Origin: Promicromonospora sp. Populi | GTDB lineage: Bacteria > Actinomycetota > Actinomycetes > Actinomycetales > Cellulomonadaceae | Assembly: GCF_041081105.1 (NCBI RefSeq) | Contig: NZ_CP163528.1 | Coordinates: forward strand, 1,798,001-1,862,000 | DNA length: 64,000 bases | Direction: 5' to 3' | In this document: positions 24,466-32,887 of the stretch, in pieces | Position numbering within the stretch: the first letter of the stretch is position 1 | Layout of the letters: every line of letters begins with the position of its first letter | Notes under the pieces: model-generated | Database searches by the model: none | What the model was told of the DNA's origin: nothing | What the model saw: the letters and a program-made list of their open reading frames with translations, nothing else | Made by a program: the position numbers and the translations under genes

Positions 24466-25215
24466 ATGGGACAGCTGCAGAACAAGACAGCGCTGGTCAC
24501 GGGTGGCACGTCAGGCATCGGCCTGGCCACCGCCAAGCGGTTCGCGGCCGAGGGCGCGCACGTCTTCATCACCGGCCGGAGGCAGGCCGAGCTGGATGCC
24601 GCGGTGGCCGCGATCGGCGAGAACGCCACCGGCGTCCGCGGCGACGTCTCCGACCTCGACGACCTGGACCGGGCGTTCGCCGCGGTCGCCGCGCACGGCC
24701 ACGGGCTGGACGTGCTGTTCGTCAACGCCGGCGGCGGCAAGCTCGCCACTCTCGACCAGCTGACCCCGGAGGCCTTCGACGAGACGTTCGGCACCAACGT
24801 CCGCGGCACGGTCTTCACCGTGCAGAAGGCGCTCCCGCTGCTCAACGACGGCGCGTCAGTGGTGATCACCGGCTCGACCGCCGCGAGCAAGGGCACACCC
24901 GCCTTCGGCGTCTACGCCGCGACCAAGGCCGCGCTCCGGTCCTTCACCCGGACCTGGGCGGCGGAGCTCGCGGGCCGCAACATCCGCGTGAACGCCATCG
25001 CTCCCGGACCGACCGAGACGCCGGGGCTCAGCGGCCTCGCGCCCGACCCCGCCCAGCCCCAGGGCCTGTTCGACATGCTCGCCGGGAACACGGCGCTCGG
25101 GCGCCTCGGCAAGCCCGAGGAGATCGCGAACGCGGTCCTGTTCCTGACCTCGGACCAGGGCAGCTTCGTCACGGGCACGGAGATGTTCGTCGACGGCGGC
25201 GAGGCACAGGTCTGA
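24466..25215 (+). CDS. Short-chain dehydrogenase/reductase
   Basis: 249 aa, full length for classical SDRs. Cofactor motif TGGTSGIGLA, then NAG (FVNAGGG), catalytic Ser in VVITGSTAAS and YxxxK in VYAATKAA, and the C-terminal GSFVTGTEMFVDGGE. GAAGGAAGAG lies upstream of the ATG. NAD(P)H preference and substrate are unknown. It follows the short epimerase gene and converges on the peptide transporter. Confidence 0.94.
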   Translation: MGQLQNKTALVTGGTSGIGLATAKRFAAEGAHVFITGRRQAELDAAVAAIGENATGVRGDVSDLDDLDRAFAAVAAHGHGLDVLFVNAGGGKLATLDQLTPEAFDETFGTNVRGTVFTVQKALPLLNDGASVVITGSTAASKGTPAFGVYAATKAALRSFTRTWAAELAGRNIRVNAIAPGPTETPGLSGLAPDPAQPQGLFDMLAGNTALGRLGKPEEIANAVLFLTSDQGSFVTGTEMFVDGGEAQV

Positions 25216-25221
25216 CGCCGC

Positions 25222-26751
25222 TCACTGGCCGGCCGTGCGCACCCCCTCCAGCCGGTCGGCCAGGCGCACCTGGCGGGTGACCCACGGACCGAGCAGCGCG
25301 AGGACCGCGGCGAAGGCCAGCGCGACCAGCCCGATGCCTCCGAAGTACGCGGTGTCCGAGACGCCGTCGGTGGCCTGGACAAGCTGGGCGGTGATGGCCT
25401 GCCCGGCCGCGGGCGCGAGGAACCACAGCGCCATGGCCTGCCCCTGGAAGGCGCGCGGCGCCAGCAGGGTGGTCGCGGCCAGGCCCACCGGCGAGAGGCA
25501 GAGCTCGCCGAGGGTCTGGATCACGTACACGGCCGCCAGCACCCAGCCGGGGGTCAGGCCGTCGCCCGCCGCGGCCGAGGCTCCGGCCAGGACCAGGAAC
25601 GAGGTGGCGGCGAGCGCCAGGCCGATCGCGAACTTGTACGGCGTGGGCGGGCGGTCCCTGGTCCGGAGCCACAGCCAGGCGAACACGGGCGCCAGGATGA
25701 TGATCGAGGCCGGGTTGATGGACTGGAAGAACTCCGGGCGCACGGTGAGCCCCAGCACCTCGCGGGAGGTGCGGTCGGCGGCGAAGGTGGCGAGCGTCGT
25801 CGCCGCCTGCTCGAAGATCATGAAGAAGAGCATGGCCGCGACGAACAGCGGGATGTAGGCGATGAGGCGGGGGCGTTCGGCGTCGGTCACGCGCGGCGAG
25901 CGGTACATGACGACGAAGAACGCGACCGGCGCGAGGAACGCGATGTAGCTGAGGGTGTCGATGAGGGCGTGGACGCCCCACTCCCCCGATACGAGCCGGG
26001 CAATCAGGTACACGACCCCGACCGCGGCGAGGATGATCGCGAACGTTCGCGCGACCGCCGTCCGCTCGCCGGGGCGGACCGGGTTGGGGACGTCGTCGCC
26101 CGCGCCGCCGAGGTTCCGGCGGCCCAGCACGAAGAACACGAGCGCGGCGGCCATGCCGACCGCCGCCACGGAGAACCCCGCGTGGTAACCCCAGACGGCG
26201 CGGACGGCGCCGACGATGATCGGCGAGAAGAACGAGCCGATGTTGATCCCCATGTAGAAGATCGAGAACGCGGACTCGCGCTTGGGGTCCTCCCGGTCGT
26301 ACAGGGCGCCCACCATCGAGGACACGTTGGGCTTGAGCAGGCCGGTGCCGAGGGCGACGAGCACGATCCCCAGGTAGGAGAACCCGGCGGCGGGGACCGC
26401 GAGGCAGACGTGGCCGGCGGCGATGATCACGCCGCCGTAGAGCATGGAGCGCCGCGCGCCGATCACGCGGTCGGCGAGCCAGCCCCCGACCACCGACAGC
26501 AGGTAGACGGCAGTGCCGTAGATCGAGACCAGGGCCTCGCCGAGGGTCTGGTCGAGGCCGAGGCCGCCGTTCGCGATGGTGTCGGTCAGGTAGAAGACCA
26601 GGATCGCGCGCATGCCGTAGTAGCTGAATCGCTCCCACAGCTCGGTGGTGAACAGGGTCATCAGGCCGAGCGGGTGCCCGAAGAACCGTCTGTCGCCCGT
26701 TGCGACTGCCGGGGTCGGTTCCGGTACGGGTCCTGAGGGCGGCGTGCTCAT
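25222..26751 (-). CDS. POT/PTR family proton-dependent oligopeptide transporter
   Basis: 509 aa from ATG 26751. Family signatures are FFGHPLGLMTLFTTELWERF (the ExxERFxYY region continues as SYYGMRAILVFYL) and FSIFYMGINIGSFFSPII. About 14 hydrophobic segments are present. It imports di- and tripeptides with protons. The frame is open to an ATG at 26808, but that adds 19 polar residues without a ribosome-binding site. Confidence 0.94.
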   Translation of the reverse strand: MSTPPSGPVPEPTPAVATGDRRFFGHPLGLMTLFTTELWERFSYYGMRAILVFYLTDTIANGGLGLDQTLGEALVSIYGTAVYLLSVVGGWLADRVIGARRSMLYGGVIIAAGHVCLAVPAAGFSYLGIVLVALGTGLLKPNVSSMVGALYDREDPKRESAFSIFYMGINIGSFFSPIIVGAVRAVWGYHAGFSVAAVGMAAALVFFVLGRRNLGGAGDDVPNPVRPGERTAVARTFAIILAAVGVVYLIARLVSGEWGVHALIDTLSYIAFLAPVAFFVVMYRSPRVTDAERPRLIAYIPLFVAAMLFFMIFEQAATTLATFAADRTSREVLGLTVRPEFFQSINPASIIILAPVFAWLWLRTRDRPPTPYKFAIGLALAATSFLVLAGASAAAGDGLTPGWVLAAVYVIQTLGELCLSPVGLAATTLLAPRAFQGQAMALWFLAPAAGQAITAQLVQATDGVSDTAYFGGIGLVALAFAAVLALLGPWVTRQVRLADRLEGVRTAGQ

Positions 26752-26873
26752 CCCCCGATCGTCGGCGCGTTCCGGGCGGCGCGCATGTCGAGACACCGGG
26801 TGAATCATCAGAGCAACCCCTGGCCCACGGCACGCCCGCTAAGTAGGCTCCGTCCCGTTTTTTCACGAACACT

Positions 26874-27090
26874 CTGCTATCCGCGCCAACGCGGTGGCGC
26901 CGGGCCTGGTCCTGAGCGAGTCGGTCGAGGCAAACCTGACCGACGAGTTCAAGCAGCTGGCCCTGCTGGGTGTCCCCCTGGGCGGCTCGGGCAGCCGGCC
27001 GACCTGGCGCACGTGATCGGGTTCCTCGTGTCCGACGAGTCGAGCTGGGTCACCGGTCAGGTACTGAACGTCAACGGCGGCAGCGCGGCT
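26874..27090 (+). pseudogene. Frameshifted C-terminal remnant of an SDR gene
   Basis: Frame 2 encodes AIRANAVAPGLVLSESVEAN and continues to ALLGVPLG; frame 1 then takes over near 26985 with GQPADLAHVIGFLVSDESSW and VTGQVLNVNGGSA, the standard C-terminus of a short-chain dehydrogenase. The nucleotide-binding and catalytic parts are absent. A further short open piece at 27095-27184 (VRPDEVEWTPSITNRRPAHL) looks like the tail of another gene. The stretch 26809-27199 is therefore gene debris between the peptide transporter and the toxin-antitoxin pair. Confidence 0.75.
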
Positions 27091-27199
27091 TGCCGTGAGG
27101 CCCGACGAGGTCGAGTGGACGCCGTCGATCACCAACCGGCGACCGGCCCACCTCCCGGTGACGTTCGAGCCGGAACCGGCCTGATACGAACGGAGTCAG

Positions 27200-27781
27200 T
27201 CACCCGTCAGCGGCGGCGTCGCGGATCATCGCGACCGCATCTCCCATGCCGTACCGGTGGACGAGCAGCTCGAGAAGGTCGTCGACCGTTCGAGGCGGGT
27301 TCCCATAGCGGCGACTGATCTCGACCAAGGCTTGCCGGGCGATCTGGGGCGACACCGAGACGGCGTCGGCGGCAAATTTCGCGGCGGGCACGACATCCAG
27401 CCCGACCGGCAGGAGCTTGGCCGGCAGGTCCTTGACGTTGTCACTCACAATGACCCCGGCACCACCGACCACAGCGGCCGCGACCAGGTGCTCATCATCT
27501 GCGTCCGGCAGACCGTAGGAGCCCTCCAGGGGTTCCCAGCTGACGACGCGTGCGTCGTCGAACGCCCACTCCATCTGCTCGATCAACCGGCGCGCTGCGC
27601 GCTCGGCCTGCTCGGGCTCGGCACCTCGGCGAACCCGCTTGTCCGCCTCTGTTCGCACGAGCTCGTCCAGGATGGCTTGCGACCAGATGGGCCGGTAGAT
27701 GTTCTGCACGGCCAGACTCAGGAGGAAGTCACGCTGCAGGCTCGGCCATAGGACCGACGTGTCGAGAAGTGCGGTGAACAC
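27200..27781 (-). CDS. PIN domain ribonuclease toxin (VapC-like)
   Basis: 193 aa. N-terminal FTALLDTSVLWPSLQRDFLL holds the first PIN aspartate; SQAILDELVRTEADKR supplies the conserved Glu; LPDADDEHLVAAAVVGG and VIVSDNVKDLP carry the later acidic residues. PIN toxins cleave RNA. The gene follows the HTH antitoxin by 4 nt. The C-terminal extension (VEISRRYGNPPRTVDDLLEL) places it in the larger PIN subgroup paired with excisionase-type antitoxins. Confidence 0.88.
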   Translation of the reverse strand: MFTALLDTSVLWPSLQRDFLLSLAVQNIYRPIWSQAILDELVRTEADKRVRRGAEPEQAERAARRLIEQMEWAFDDARVVSWEPLEGSYGLPDADDEHLVAAAVVGGAGVIVSDNVKDLPAKLLPVGLDVVPAAKFAADAVSVSPQIARQALVEISRRYGNPPRTVDDLLELLVHRYGMGDAVAMIRDAAADG

Positions 27782-27785
27782 TCAC

Positions 27786-28304
27786 TCACCTCCGGCGTTC
27801 GGCGGCGACCTGCGTGCGCGCTTCGCGGAGTCGTTCGATCATCACGGCCGGGTCTTCCTCGTCGTCGATATCCGCCGCTGTGGCTGCGAGGAAGGCATAC
27901 TGCCGGGCGCGGCGTCGTTCCCGGTAGGCGAGCACGTCGCCCAACGCGAGCCGACGGCGGTTGCCGTTGCGCTCAGCCGCCAGCTCACCGGACTCGATCA
28001 GTCGCACGACCGTCGGCCGGGACACGCCCAGCAGGTCAGCCGCTTGCTGGGTGGTCAGCTGTGGCTCGGTCGGGGAAACCGTGACCGCCTTGCCTGCTGC
28101 GAGGGCGTCGACGACCTGCACCAGTGCCTGATAGACCGTCTCAGGAAGCTCGATCTGCTCTCCCTCGCCGGACCCCACCAGCAGGTATCGCGGCTCGGCA
28201 ACCGGGCCCCGCCGTTCGGCATGGGCGGTCAGGAAGCTGTGCACCTCGGCGAGTCCGGTCGCTGACTTGTCGGGAACGAACGTTTGCGCAGTCAGAGCAG
28301 ACAT
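27786..28304 (-). CDS. Antitoxin with excisionase-type helix-turn-helix
   Basis: 172 aa from ATG 28304, with GGAAGGGG upstream. The middle section (QLTTQQAADLLGVSRPTVVR, LIESGELAAERNGNRRRL) is a MerR/excisionase-like DNA-binding domain. The preceding region (VGSGEGEQIELPETVYQALVQ) is typical of PIN-partner antitoxins. It neutralises the downstream PIN toxin and probably represses the pair through the inverted repeat at 28355-28371. Confidence 0.85.
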   Translation of the reverse strand: MSALTAQTFVPDKSATGLAEVHSFLTAHAERRGPVAEPRYLLVGSGEGEQIELPETVYQALVQVVDALAAGKAVTVSPTEPQLTTQQAADLLGVSRPTVVRLIESGELAAERNGNRRRLALGDVLAYRERRRARQYAFLAATAADIDDEEDPAVMIERLREARTQVAAERRR

Positions 28305-28354
28305 GCGGGCCCCTTCCATCGGCTCTACGAACAAAGTGTACGCGCTTTCGATAC

Positions 28355-28371
28355 GTTCGAATAGTCCGAAC
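28355..28371. promoter_or_regulatory. Candidate autoregulatory operator of the toxin-antitoxin pair
   Basis: GTTCG-AATAGTC-CGAAC, a 5-bp inverted repeat, lies about 50 bp upstream of the antitoxin start. A second similar TTCG/CGAA arrangement lies just beside it (TTTCGATACGTTCGAA). Autorepression is inferred from the usual behaviour of such pairs. Confidence 0.4.
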
Positions 28372-28388
28372 GCAGGCGGGCCGCTCCG

Positions 28389-29018
28389 TCACAGCATTCG
28401 CGCGACGACCCGGCGGCGGACGACCACGGTCACGTGCACGGCCAGTGCGGCGTAGAAGCACAGGTGCGCGGCGATGTGCAGCGGGACCAGGTCGTCACTG
28501 CCGACCACCAGCGCGATGCCGGTCGCCGGGACCACAAAGAGCAGCGCGAGCAGGATCCGTTCCGCCCAGTGCAGCACCTTCCGGTCGGTCTTGGTGAGCC
28601 GCGCGTCCCAGGGCGGCAGCGGCGTGGTGCTGCGCCACACCACCCGCAGCACGCCCACCGCGACGATCGCCAGCCCGAGGAGCACGTGCCACCCCGGCAG
28701 GGTCAGCCCTTCGGCGGGCAGATCTCCCGTCCACAGGTCCGACCAGGCCGAGCCGACGGCGTCGTCGGCGTCCTGCTGCGTAAGGTCCTGCGCCGACTCG
28801 CACCGGTCCTCCAGCTCGTCGAGGCGGTCCTCCTCGGCGTCGGACGTGTCACCGCCGCTGCGACTCTCCCCCGGCGGGTCGCAGTCGACGTCGGGGACGT
28901 CGCCGTCCGACTCCATCAGATAGCCGACCGAGAACTGCGCCAGCAGCAGCGCGACCGTCGACCAGTGCAGCACCTTCGTGACGATGCCGTACCCCTGCTC
29001 GCCGTTGCGCCACCTCAT
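28389..29018 (-). CDS. Cytochrome b561/b-type membrane protein
   Basis: 209 aa with four hydrophobic helices. Likely heme-ligand histidines lie in TKVLHWSTVALLL (helix 1), LPGWHVLLGLAIV (helix 2), KVLHWAERILLAL (helix 3) and AAHLCFYAALAVHVTVVV (helix 4). A strongly acidic loop of ~60 residues between helices 1 and 2 (DTSDAEEDRLDELEDRCESA) is unusual. The protein should carry electrons in the cytoplasmic membrane, possibly for the divergent CrtA-like monooxygenase (inference). Confidence 0.85.
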   Translation of the reverse strand: MRWRNGEQGYGIVTKVLHWSTVALLLAQFSVGYLMESDGDVPDVDCDPPGESRSGGDTSDAEEDRLDELEDRCESAQDLTQQDADDAVGSAWSDLWTGDLPAEGLTLPGWHVLLGLAIVAVGVLRVVWRSTTPLPPWDARLTKTDRKVLHWAERILLALLFVVPATGIALVVGSDDLVPLHIAAHLCFYAALAVHVTVVVRRRVVARML

Positions 29019-29094
29019 GCCCGCAACCTCACCGCAGGTGAGCGCGCCTGTCCAGGCCCGCCCGGCTCCCGGGTCGTGGCATCGTTACGCCACG

Positions 29095-29799
29095 ATGACG
29101 ATCTTCACGTTCCATCTCGCAGAGCTGAGTCCGACGACGACGGCGCGGGCACTGTGGAGCGCACCGACCGCTGACTCTGCACCCGGGCTGCGGCACGCCG
29201 AGTGCCTGGCGCTGATGCGGCTCGGCGCCCCGACCGTCTCGCCGGACCGGATGCAGCTGCGCCGGATGGCGATGTTCGCGCGGTGGGAGGACGAGGCGGC
29301 GGCGGAGGCGTTCCTGGCGGAGCACGCCCTGGGCCGGCAGCTAGCGACGGGCTGGCACGTGCGCCTGGAGTTCCTGCGGCGCTGGTCGCGGCTCGCGGCG
29401 CTGCCCGACCTCCCCGCGCGAGCGGGCGAGTGGGACCCCGAAGAACCGGTGGTGGCCGTGACCCTCGCCCGGATGCGGCTGGCGGAGGTGCCGAGGTTCC
29501 TCAGGTGGGGCAAGCCCGTGGAGCGGCTGGTGCGGGACCATCCCGGGACCACGCTGGCGCTGGCCGCGATGCGCCCGCCCCGGACGATCTCGACGTTCTC
29601 CGTCTGGCGGTCCGTGCGGCAGATGGAAGAGATGGTGCACGGCCACAGCACCGTCCCGGAGCCCGACCGGCACGCCGACGCAATGGCGGAGCGCCGGCGC
29701 CGGGACTTTCACCACGAGTTCGCCACGCTGCGGTTCCGGCCGCTGTCGGAGCACGGCGAGTGGCAGGGGCGCAGCGGGTTCGTCCCCGTCATCCAGTAG
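29095..29799 (+). CDS. Spheroidene monooxygenase (CrtA)-like protein
   Basis: 234 aa. The pattern GLRHAECLALMRLGAPTVSP, MFARWEDEAAAEAFLAEHAL, MRPPRTISTFSVWRSVRQME and MVHGHS matches CrtA-like proteins, a heme-containing carotenoid monooxygenase family with many uncharacterised actinobacterial members. No other carotenoid genes are present, so the true substrate is doubtful. The ATG at 29095 is chosen because upstream sequence in frame is non-conserved. It is divergent from the cytochrome b gene. Confidence 0.72.
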   Translation: MTIFTFHLAELSPTTTARALWSAPTADSAPGLRHAECLALMRLGAPTVSPDRMQLRRMAMFARWEDEAAAEAFLAEHALGRQLATGWHVRLEFLRRWSRLAALPDLPARAGEWDPEEPVVAVTLARMRLAEVPRFLRWGKPVERLVRDHPGTTLALAAMRPPRTISTFSVWRSVRQMEEMVHGHSTVPEPDRHADAMAERRRRDFHHEFATLRFRPLSEHGEWQGRSGFVPVIQ

Positions 29800-29814
29800 C
29801 TAGCTCGACGGTTC

Positions 29815-30858
29815 CTAGCTCGCTGCGCCCGTCGACCCCCGCCAGATGATCGTGTTCAACGGCTCCTCGGACGACGGCGTCGTCGAGTCCGACCGGAGCG
29901 TCGCGACCAGGCGCGCCATGGCGGCCCGCCCGAGCTTGCGATGGTCGACGTGCACGGTGGTGAGCGTCGGCTCCAGGTATGCCCCGAGCAGGTGGTTGTC
30001 CCAGCCCGTCACGCTCAGGTCCCCGGGGATGGACCAGCCGCGCTCGCGGGCCCCCTCGACCACTCCCGCGGCGACGGCGTCGCTCGCCGCGACGATGGCG
30101 GTGGGGCGCCCGGCCTCCGGGAGGGCGCGCACGGCCGCCAGCCCCGTCTCGGGCGACCAGTCCCGGCTCTCGTGGACCAGCGCCGGGCCGAGCCCGAGCC
30201 GTTCGACGGTCGCGACGAAGACGTCGCGGCGGCCCCGGGCGGAGGCGTAGTCCAGGGCGCCGGTCACGTGCAGGAACCGCCGGTGGCCCAGCTCGGCGAG
30301 CCGCTCGACCAGCTCCGCTACGGGTGAGCCGTCGGCGAGCTCACCCACCCCGCGGAACTTGTCGTCGTAGTCGGGCGACACGACGATCGCCGCCCGCTCG
30401 GGGAACCGGTCCCCGGAGCCGGGCGGCAGCGGCGCGAGGGCGAGCACCCCCTCGACCTGGCCGGAGTCCGCGAGGTGCAGCACCCGCTCGAAGCGGTCCG
30501 CCGGGGTGCCCTCGACGCTGAACGCCTCGATCGTGTAGCCGTGCTCGTGGGCCACCTCCATCACGCCGCTCAGGATCTGCGGCGGGCCGTAGGTCGCCAC
30601 GGCCGGGAGCAGCACCGCCACCCGGCCGCTGCGCCGGGTGCGCATGGACCGCGCGGTCAGGTTCGGGCGGTAGTCGAGGTCGTGCACGGCCTGGCGCACG
30701 CGGGCCACCGTCTCGGGGCGCATCTTCGTGTCCTGCCGCAGGTAGCGGGAGACGGTCTGGTGGGAGACGCCGGCGACCTTCGCCACCTCCCAGATCGTCG
30801 CGCGCCGCGTCGGCGCCGGTGCCGATTCCCGGTCCGAAGTCGAGCTCTGGTTGGTCAT
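29815..30858 (-). CDS. LacI family transcriptional regulator
   Basis: 347 aa. Helix-turn-helix ATIWEVAKVAGVSHQTVSRY near residue 20, hinge, then the sugar-binding domain (TAIVAASDAVAAGVVEGARE, LSVTGWDNHLLGAYLEPTLT). ATG with GAGGAC upstream. It is divergent from an LplB/YtcP-type ABC operon, and two perfect GTGATCGATCAC palindromes between them are its probable operators. The effector is likely an oligosaccharide. Confidence 0.94.
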   Translation of the reverse strand: MTNQSSTSDRESAPAPTRRATIWEVAKVAGVSHQTVSRYLRQDTKMRPETVARVRQAVHDLDYRPNLTARSMRTRRSGRVAVLLPAVATYGPPQILSGVMEVAHEHGYTIEAFSVEGTPADRFERVLHLADSGQVEGVLALAPLPPGSGDRFPERAAIVVSPDYDDKFRGVGELADGSPVAELVERLAELGHRRFLHVTGALDYASARGRRDVFVATVERLGLGPALVHESRDWSPETGLAAVRALPEAGRPTAIVAASDAVAAGVVEGARERGWSIPGDLSVTGWDNHLLGAYLEPTLTTVHVDHRKLGRAAMARLVATLRSDSTTPSSEEPLNTIIWRGSTGAAS

Positions 30859-30895
30859 GCCCCGTCCTCGCTGGTCAGTACCTGGGCCTTGCGAA

Positions 30896-30907
30896 GTGAT
30901 CGATCAC
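30896..30907. promoter_or_regulatory. LacI operator GTGATCGATCAC, copy 1
   Basis: Perfect 12-bp palindrome centred on CpG, in the divergent region 38 bp from the LacI start. Flanks extend it to AGTGATCGATCACC, which is the exact reverse complement of the second copy with its flanks. Confidence 0.8.
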
Positions 30908-30930
30908 CTCCTAGCCTAGCCCCGCAATCG

Positions 30931-30942
30931 GTGATCGATCAC
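30931..30942. promoter_or_regulatory. LacI operator GTGATCGATCAC, copy 2
   Basis: Second perfect palindrome, 35 bp centre to centre from the first and 18 bp before the GTG of the permease gene. Its flanks give GGTGATCGATCACT. The spacing would let two dimers bind and block both promoters. Confidence 0.8.
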
Positions 30943-30960
30943 TCTGCAACGGAGCAGCAC

Positions 30961-31890
30961 GTGGAACAACGAGTCAGACCCCTCCCGTGGTGGCGCAGGC
31001 TCGTGCGCGACCGGGCGGTGCTCCTCCTTGCCCTGCCCGGGATGGCGGTCATCATCGTCTTCCAGTACCTGGCGCTGGGCGGCAACGTCATAGCGTTCCA
31101 GGACTACCAGCCCTATCTCGGCATCGGCCGCAGCCTGTGGGTCGGGCTGGAGAACTTCCAGATCCTGTTCTCGGGCGACCCGGCGTTCCTGAGCGCGCTG
31201 CGCAACACCCTGGTGATCACGCTGCTGCAGACGGTCTTCGTCTTCCCCGCACCGATCATCGTGGCGCTGCTGCTGCACAGCCTGGTCTCCAACCGCGTCC
31301 GCCAGGTCGTCCAGTCGATCCTCTACCTGCCGCACTTCCTGTCCTGGGTGATCGTCGTCGCCGTCTTCCAGCAGGTGCTCGGCGGGGCGGGGCTGATCAA
31401 CAACTTCCTGCGGTCGAACGGGTGGGAGCCCATCGACATCATCGGCAACTCCGACGCCTTCTACACGTTGCTGACCTCGCAGGTCATCTGGAAGGACACC
31501 GGGTGGGCGACCATCCTGTTCCTCGCGGTGCTGGCCGGGATCGACCGGTCGCTGTACGAGGCATCGGCCGTCGACGGCGCGTCGCGCTGGCGGCAGACGT
31601 GGCACATCACGCTGCCAGGGATGCGGCCGATCATCATCATGCTGCTCATCCTCAAGCTCGGCGACTCGCTCAGCGTCGGGTTCGAGCAGCTGATCCTCCA
31701 GCAGCAGGCCGTGGGCCTCGGCGTGTCCGAGGTGCTGGACACCTACGTCTACAACCAGGGCGTCGTCGGCGGGTTCTGGGGCGTCGCGGCGGCCGTGGGG
31801 CTCGTCAAGGGCGTGATCGGGCTGATCCTGGTGCTCGTCGCGAACAAGACCGCCCACGCGTTCGGCGAGGAAGGGGTCTACCGAACATGA
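30961..31890 (+). CDS. ABC transporter permease (LplB type)
   Basis: 309 aa, GTG with GGAGCAG upstream. Six helices and the EAA motif EASAVDGASRWRQTWHITLP near residue 200. The opening WWRRLVRDRAVLLLALPGMA and the FQDYQPY segment match permeases of the LplB/YtcP aldouronate-type importer class. It pairs with the next permease (ATGA overlap). No ATPase gene is nearby. Confidence 0.93.
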   Translation: MEQRVRPLPWWRRLVRDRAVLLLALPGMAVIIVFQYLALGGNVIAFQDYQPYLGIGRSLWVGLENFQILFSGDPAFLSALRNTLVITLLQTVFVFPAPIIVALLLHSLVSNRVRQVVQSILYLPHFLSWVIVVAVFQQVLGGAGLINNFLRSNGWEPIDIIGNSDAFYTLLTSQVIWKDTGWATILFLAVLAGIDRSLYEASAVDGASRWRQTWHITLPGMRPIIIMLLILKLGDSLSVGFEQLILQQQAVGLGVSEVLDTYVYNQGVVGGFWGVAAAVGLVKGVIGLILVLVANKTAHAFGEEGVYRT

Positions 31891-32846
31891 GCGACACCAA
31901 GCTGCGCCCGACGCCGGGCCGCAGGGCGCAAGACCGCCCGACGCAAGCCCGCAAGACCCGCCCCGTGATCGACGGCGTGGCGATGCCCGGCCCGTCCGAG
32001 CGGACCATCAAGGGCATCGTCCTGACCATCGCCTGCGCGCTGGTGATCCTGCCGTTCGTCGGCATCATCTCCACCAGCCTGGCCACTCCCGAGCAGGTGA
32101 CGGACGCCGGGGGCTTTGTGCTCCTGCCGACCGGGATCGACCTGAGCGCCTACCGGATGATCTTCGCCGGGGGCGTCGTCACGCAGGCGCTGTGGATCAG
32201 CGTCGTGGTCACCGCCGTCGGCACGGTGCTCAGCCTGGCCCTGACGACAACCCTCGGCTGGGCGCTGAGCCGGCGAGGTGCCTTCGGCGTCCGCGCGATG
32301 CTGCTCCTGGTGCTGATCAGCCTGCTCTTCAGCCCCGGGATCATCCCCAGCTACCTCGTCGTGCAGCGACTCGGGCTGCTGGACACCCTGTGGGCGCTGA
32401 TCATCCCGACGTCGGTCTCGGCCTTCAACGTGGTGGTCGTGCGGGCATTCTTCGTGCAGCTCCCGAGCGAGATCATCGACGCCGCCCGGATCGACGGCGC
32501 CACCGAGTGGCAGCTCTTCCGGCGGATCGCGCTGCCGCTGTCCAAGCCCGTGCTCGCCGTCGTCGGGCTGTTCTACGGCGTCGGCTACTGGAACGCCTTC
32601 TTCAACGCCCTGCTCTACATGTCGGACGCGAGCAAGTGGCCGCTGCAGCTCGTGCTGCGCACGTATGTCGTGGACGGCACCCAGCTCGGCACGCAGGACC
32701 TCGGCATCGCCGCCGGGTCCCTGCCCCCGCAGACCTCGTTGCAGATGGCGATCCTCGTGGTCTCCGTCGTACCGGTGCTGCTGGTCTACCCGTTCCTGCA
32801 GCGGCACTTCGCCCAGGGGATGCTCACCGGCGCCGTCAAGGGCTGA
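31887..32846 (+). CDS. ABC transporter permease (YtcP/LplC type)
   Basis: 319 aa, coupled to the upstream permease by ATGA. A basic N-terminus is followed by six helices; the EAA region is IIDAARIDGATEWQLFRRIA. The segment WNAFFNALLYMSDASKWPLQ is characteristic of YtcP-like permeases. Forms the membrane channel with the preceding permease. Confidence 0.94.
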   Translation: MSDTKLRPTPGRRAQDRPTQARKTRPVIDGVAMPGPSERTIKGIVLTIACALVILPFVGIISTSLATPEQVTDAGGFVLLPTGIDLSAYRMIFAGGVVTQALWISVVVTAVGTVLSLALTTTLGWALSRRGAFGVRAMLLLVLISLLFSPGIIPSYLVVQRLGLLDTLWALIIPTSVSAFNVVVVRAFFVQLPSEIIDAARIDGATEWQLFRRIALPLSKPVLAVVGLFYGVGYWNAFFNALLYMSDASKWPLQLVLRTYVVDGTQLGTQDLGIAAGSLPPQTSLQMAILVVSVVPVLLVYPFLQRHFAQGMLTGAVKG

Positions 32847-32887
32847 CCCCGCACACCAACCATCGCACCGCTCGACGAGGAGTAGTC

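Noticed and set aside
30475..30960. Upstream extension of the LplB-type permease frame
   Set aside because: It runs antisense through the LacI-type regulator gene and across both operators; GTG 30961 has a ribosome-binding site.
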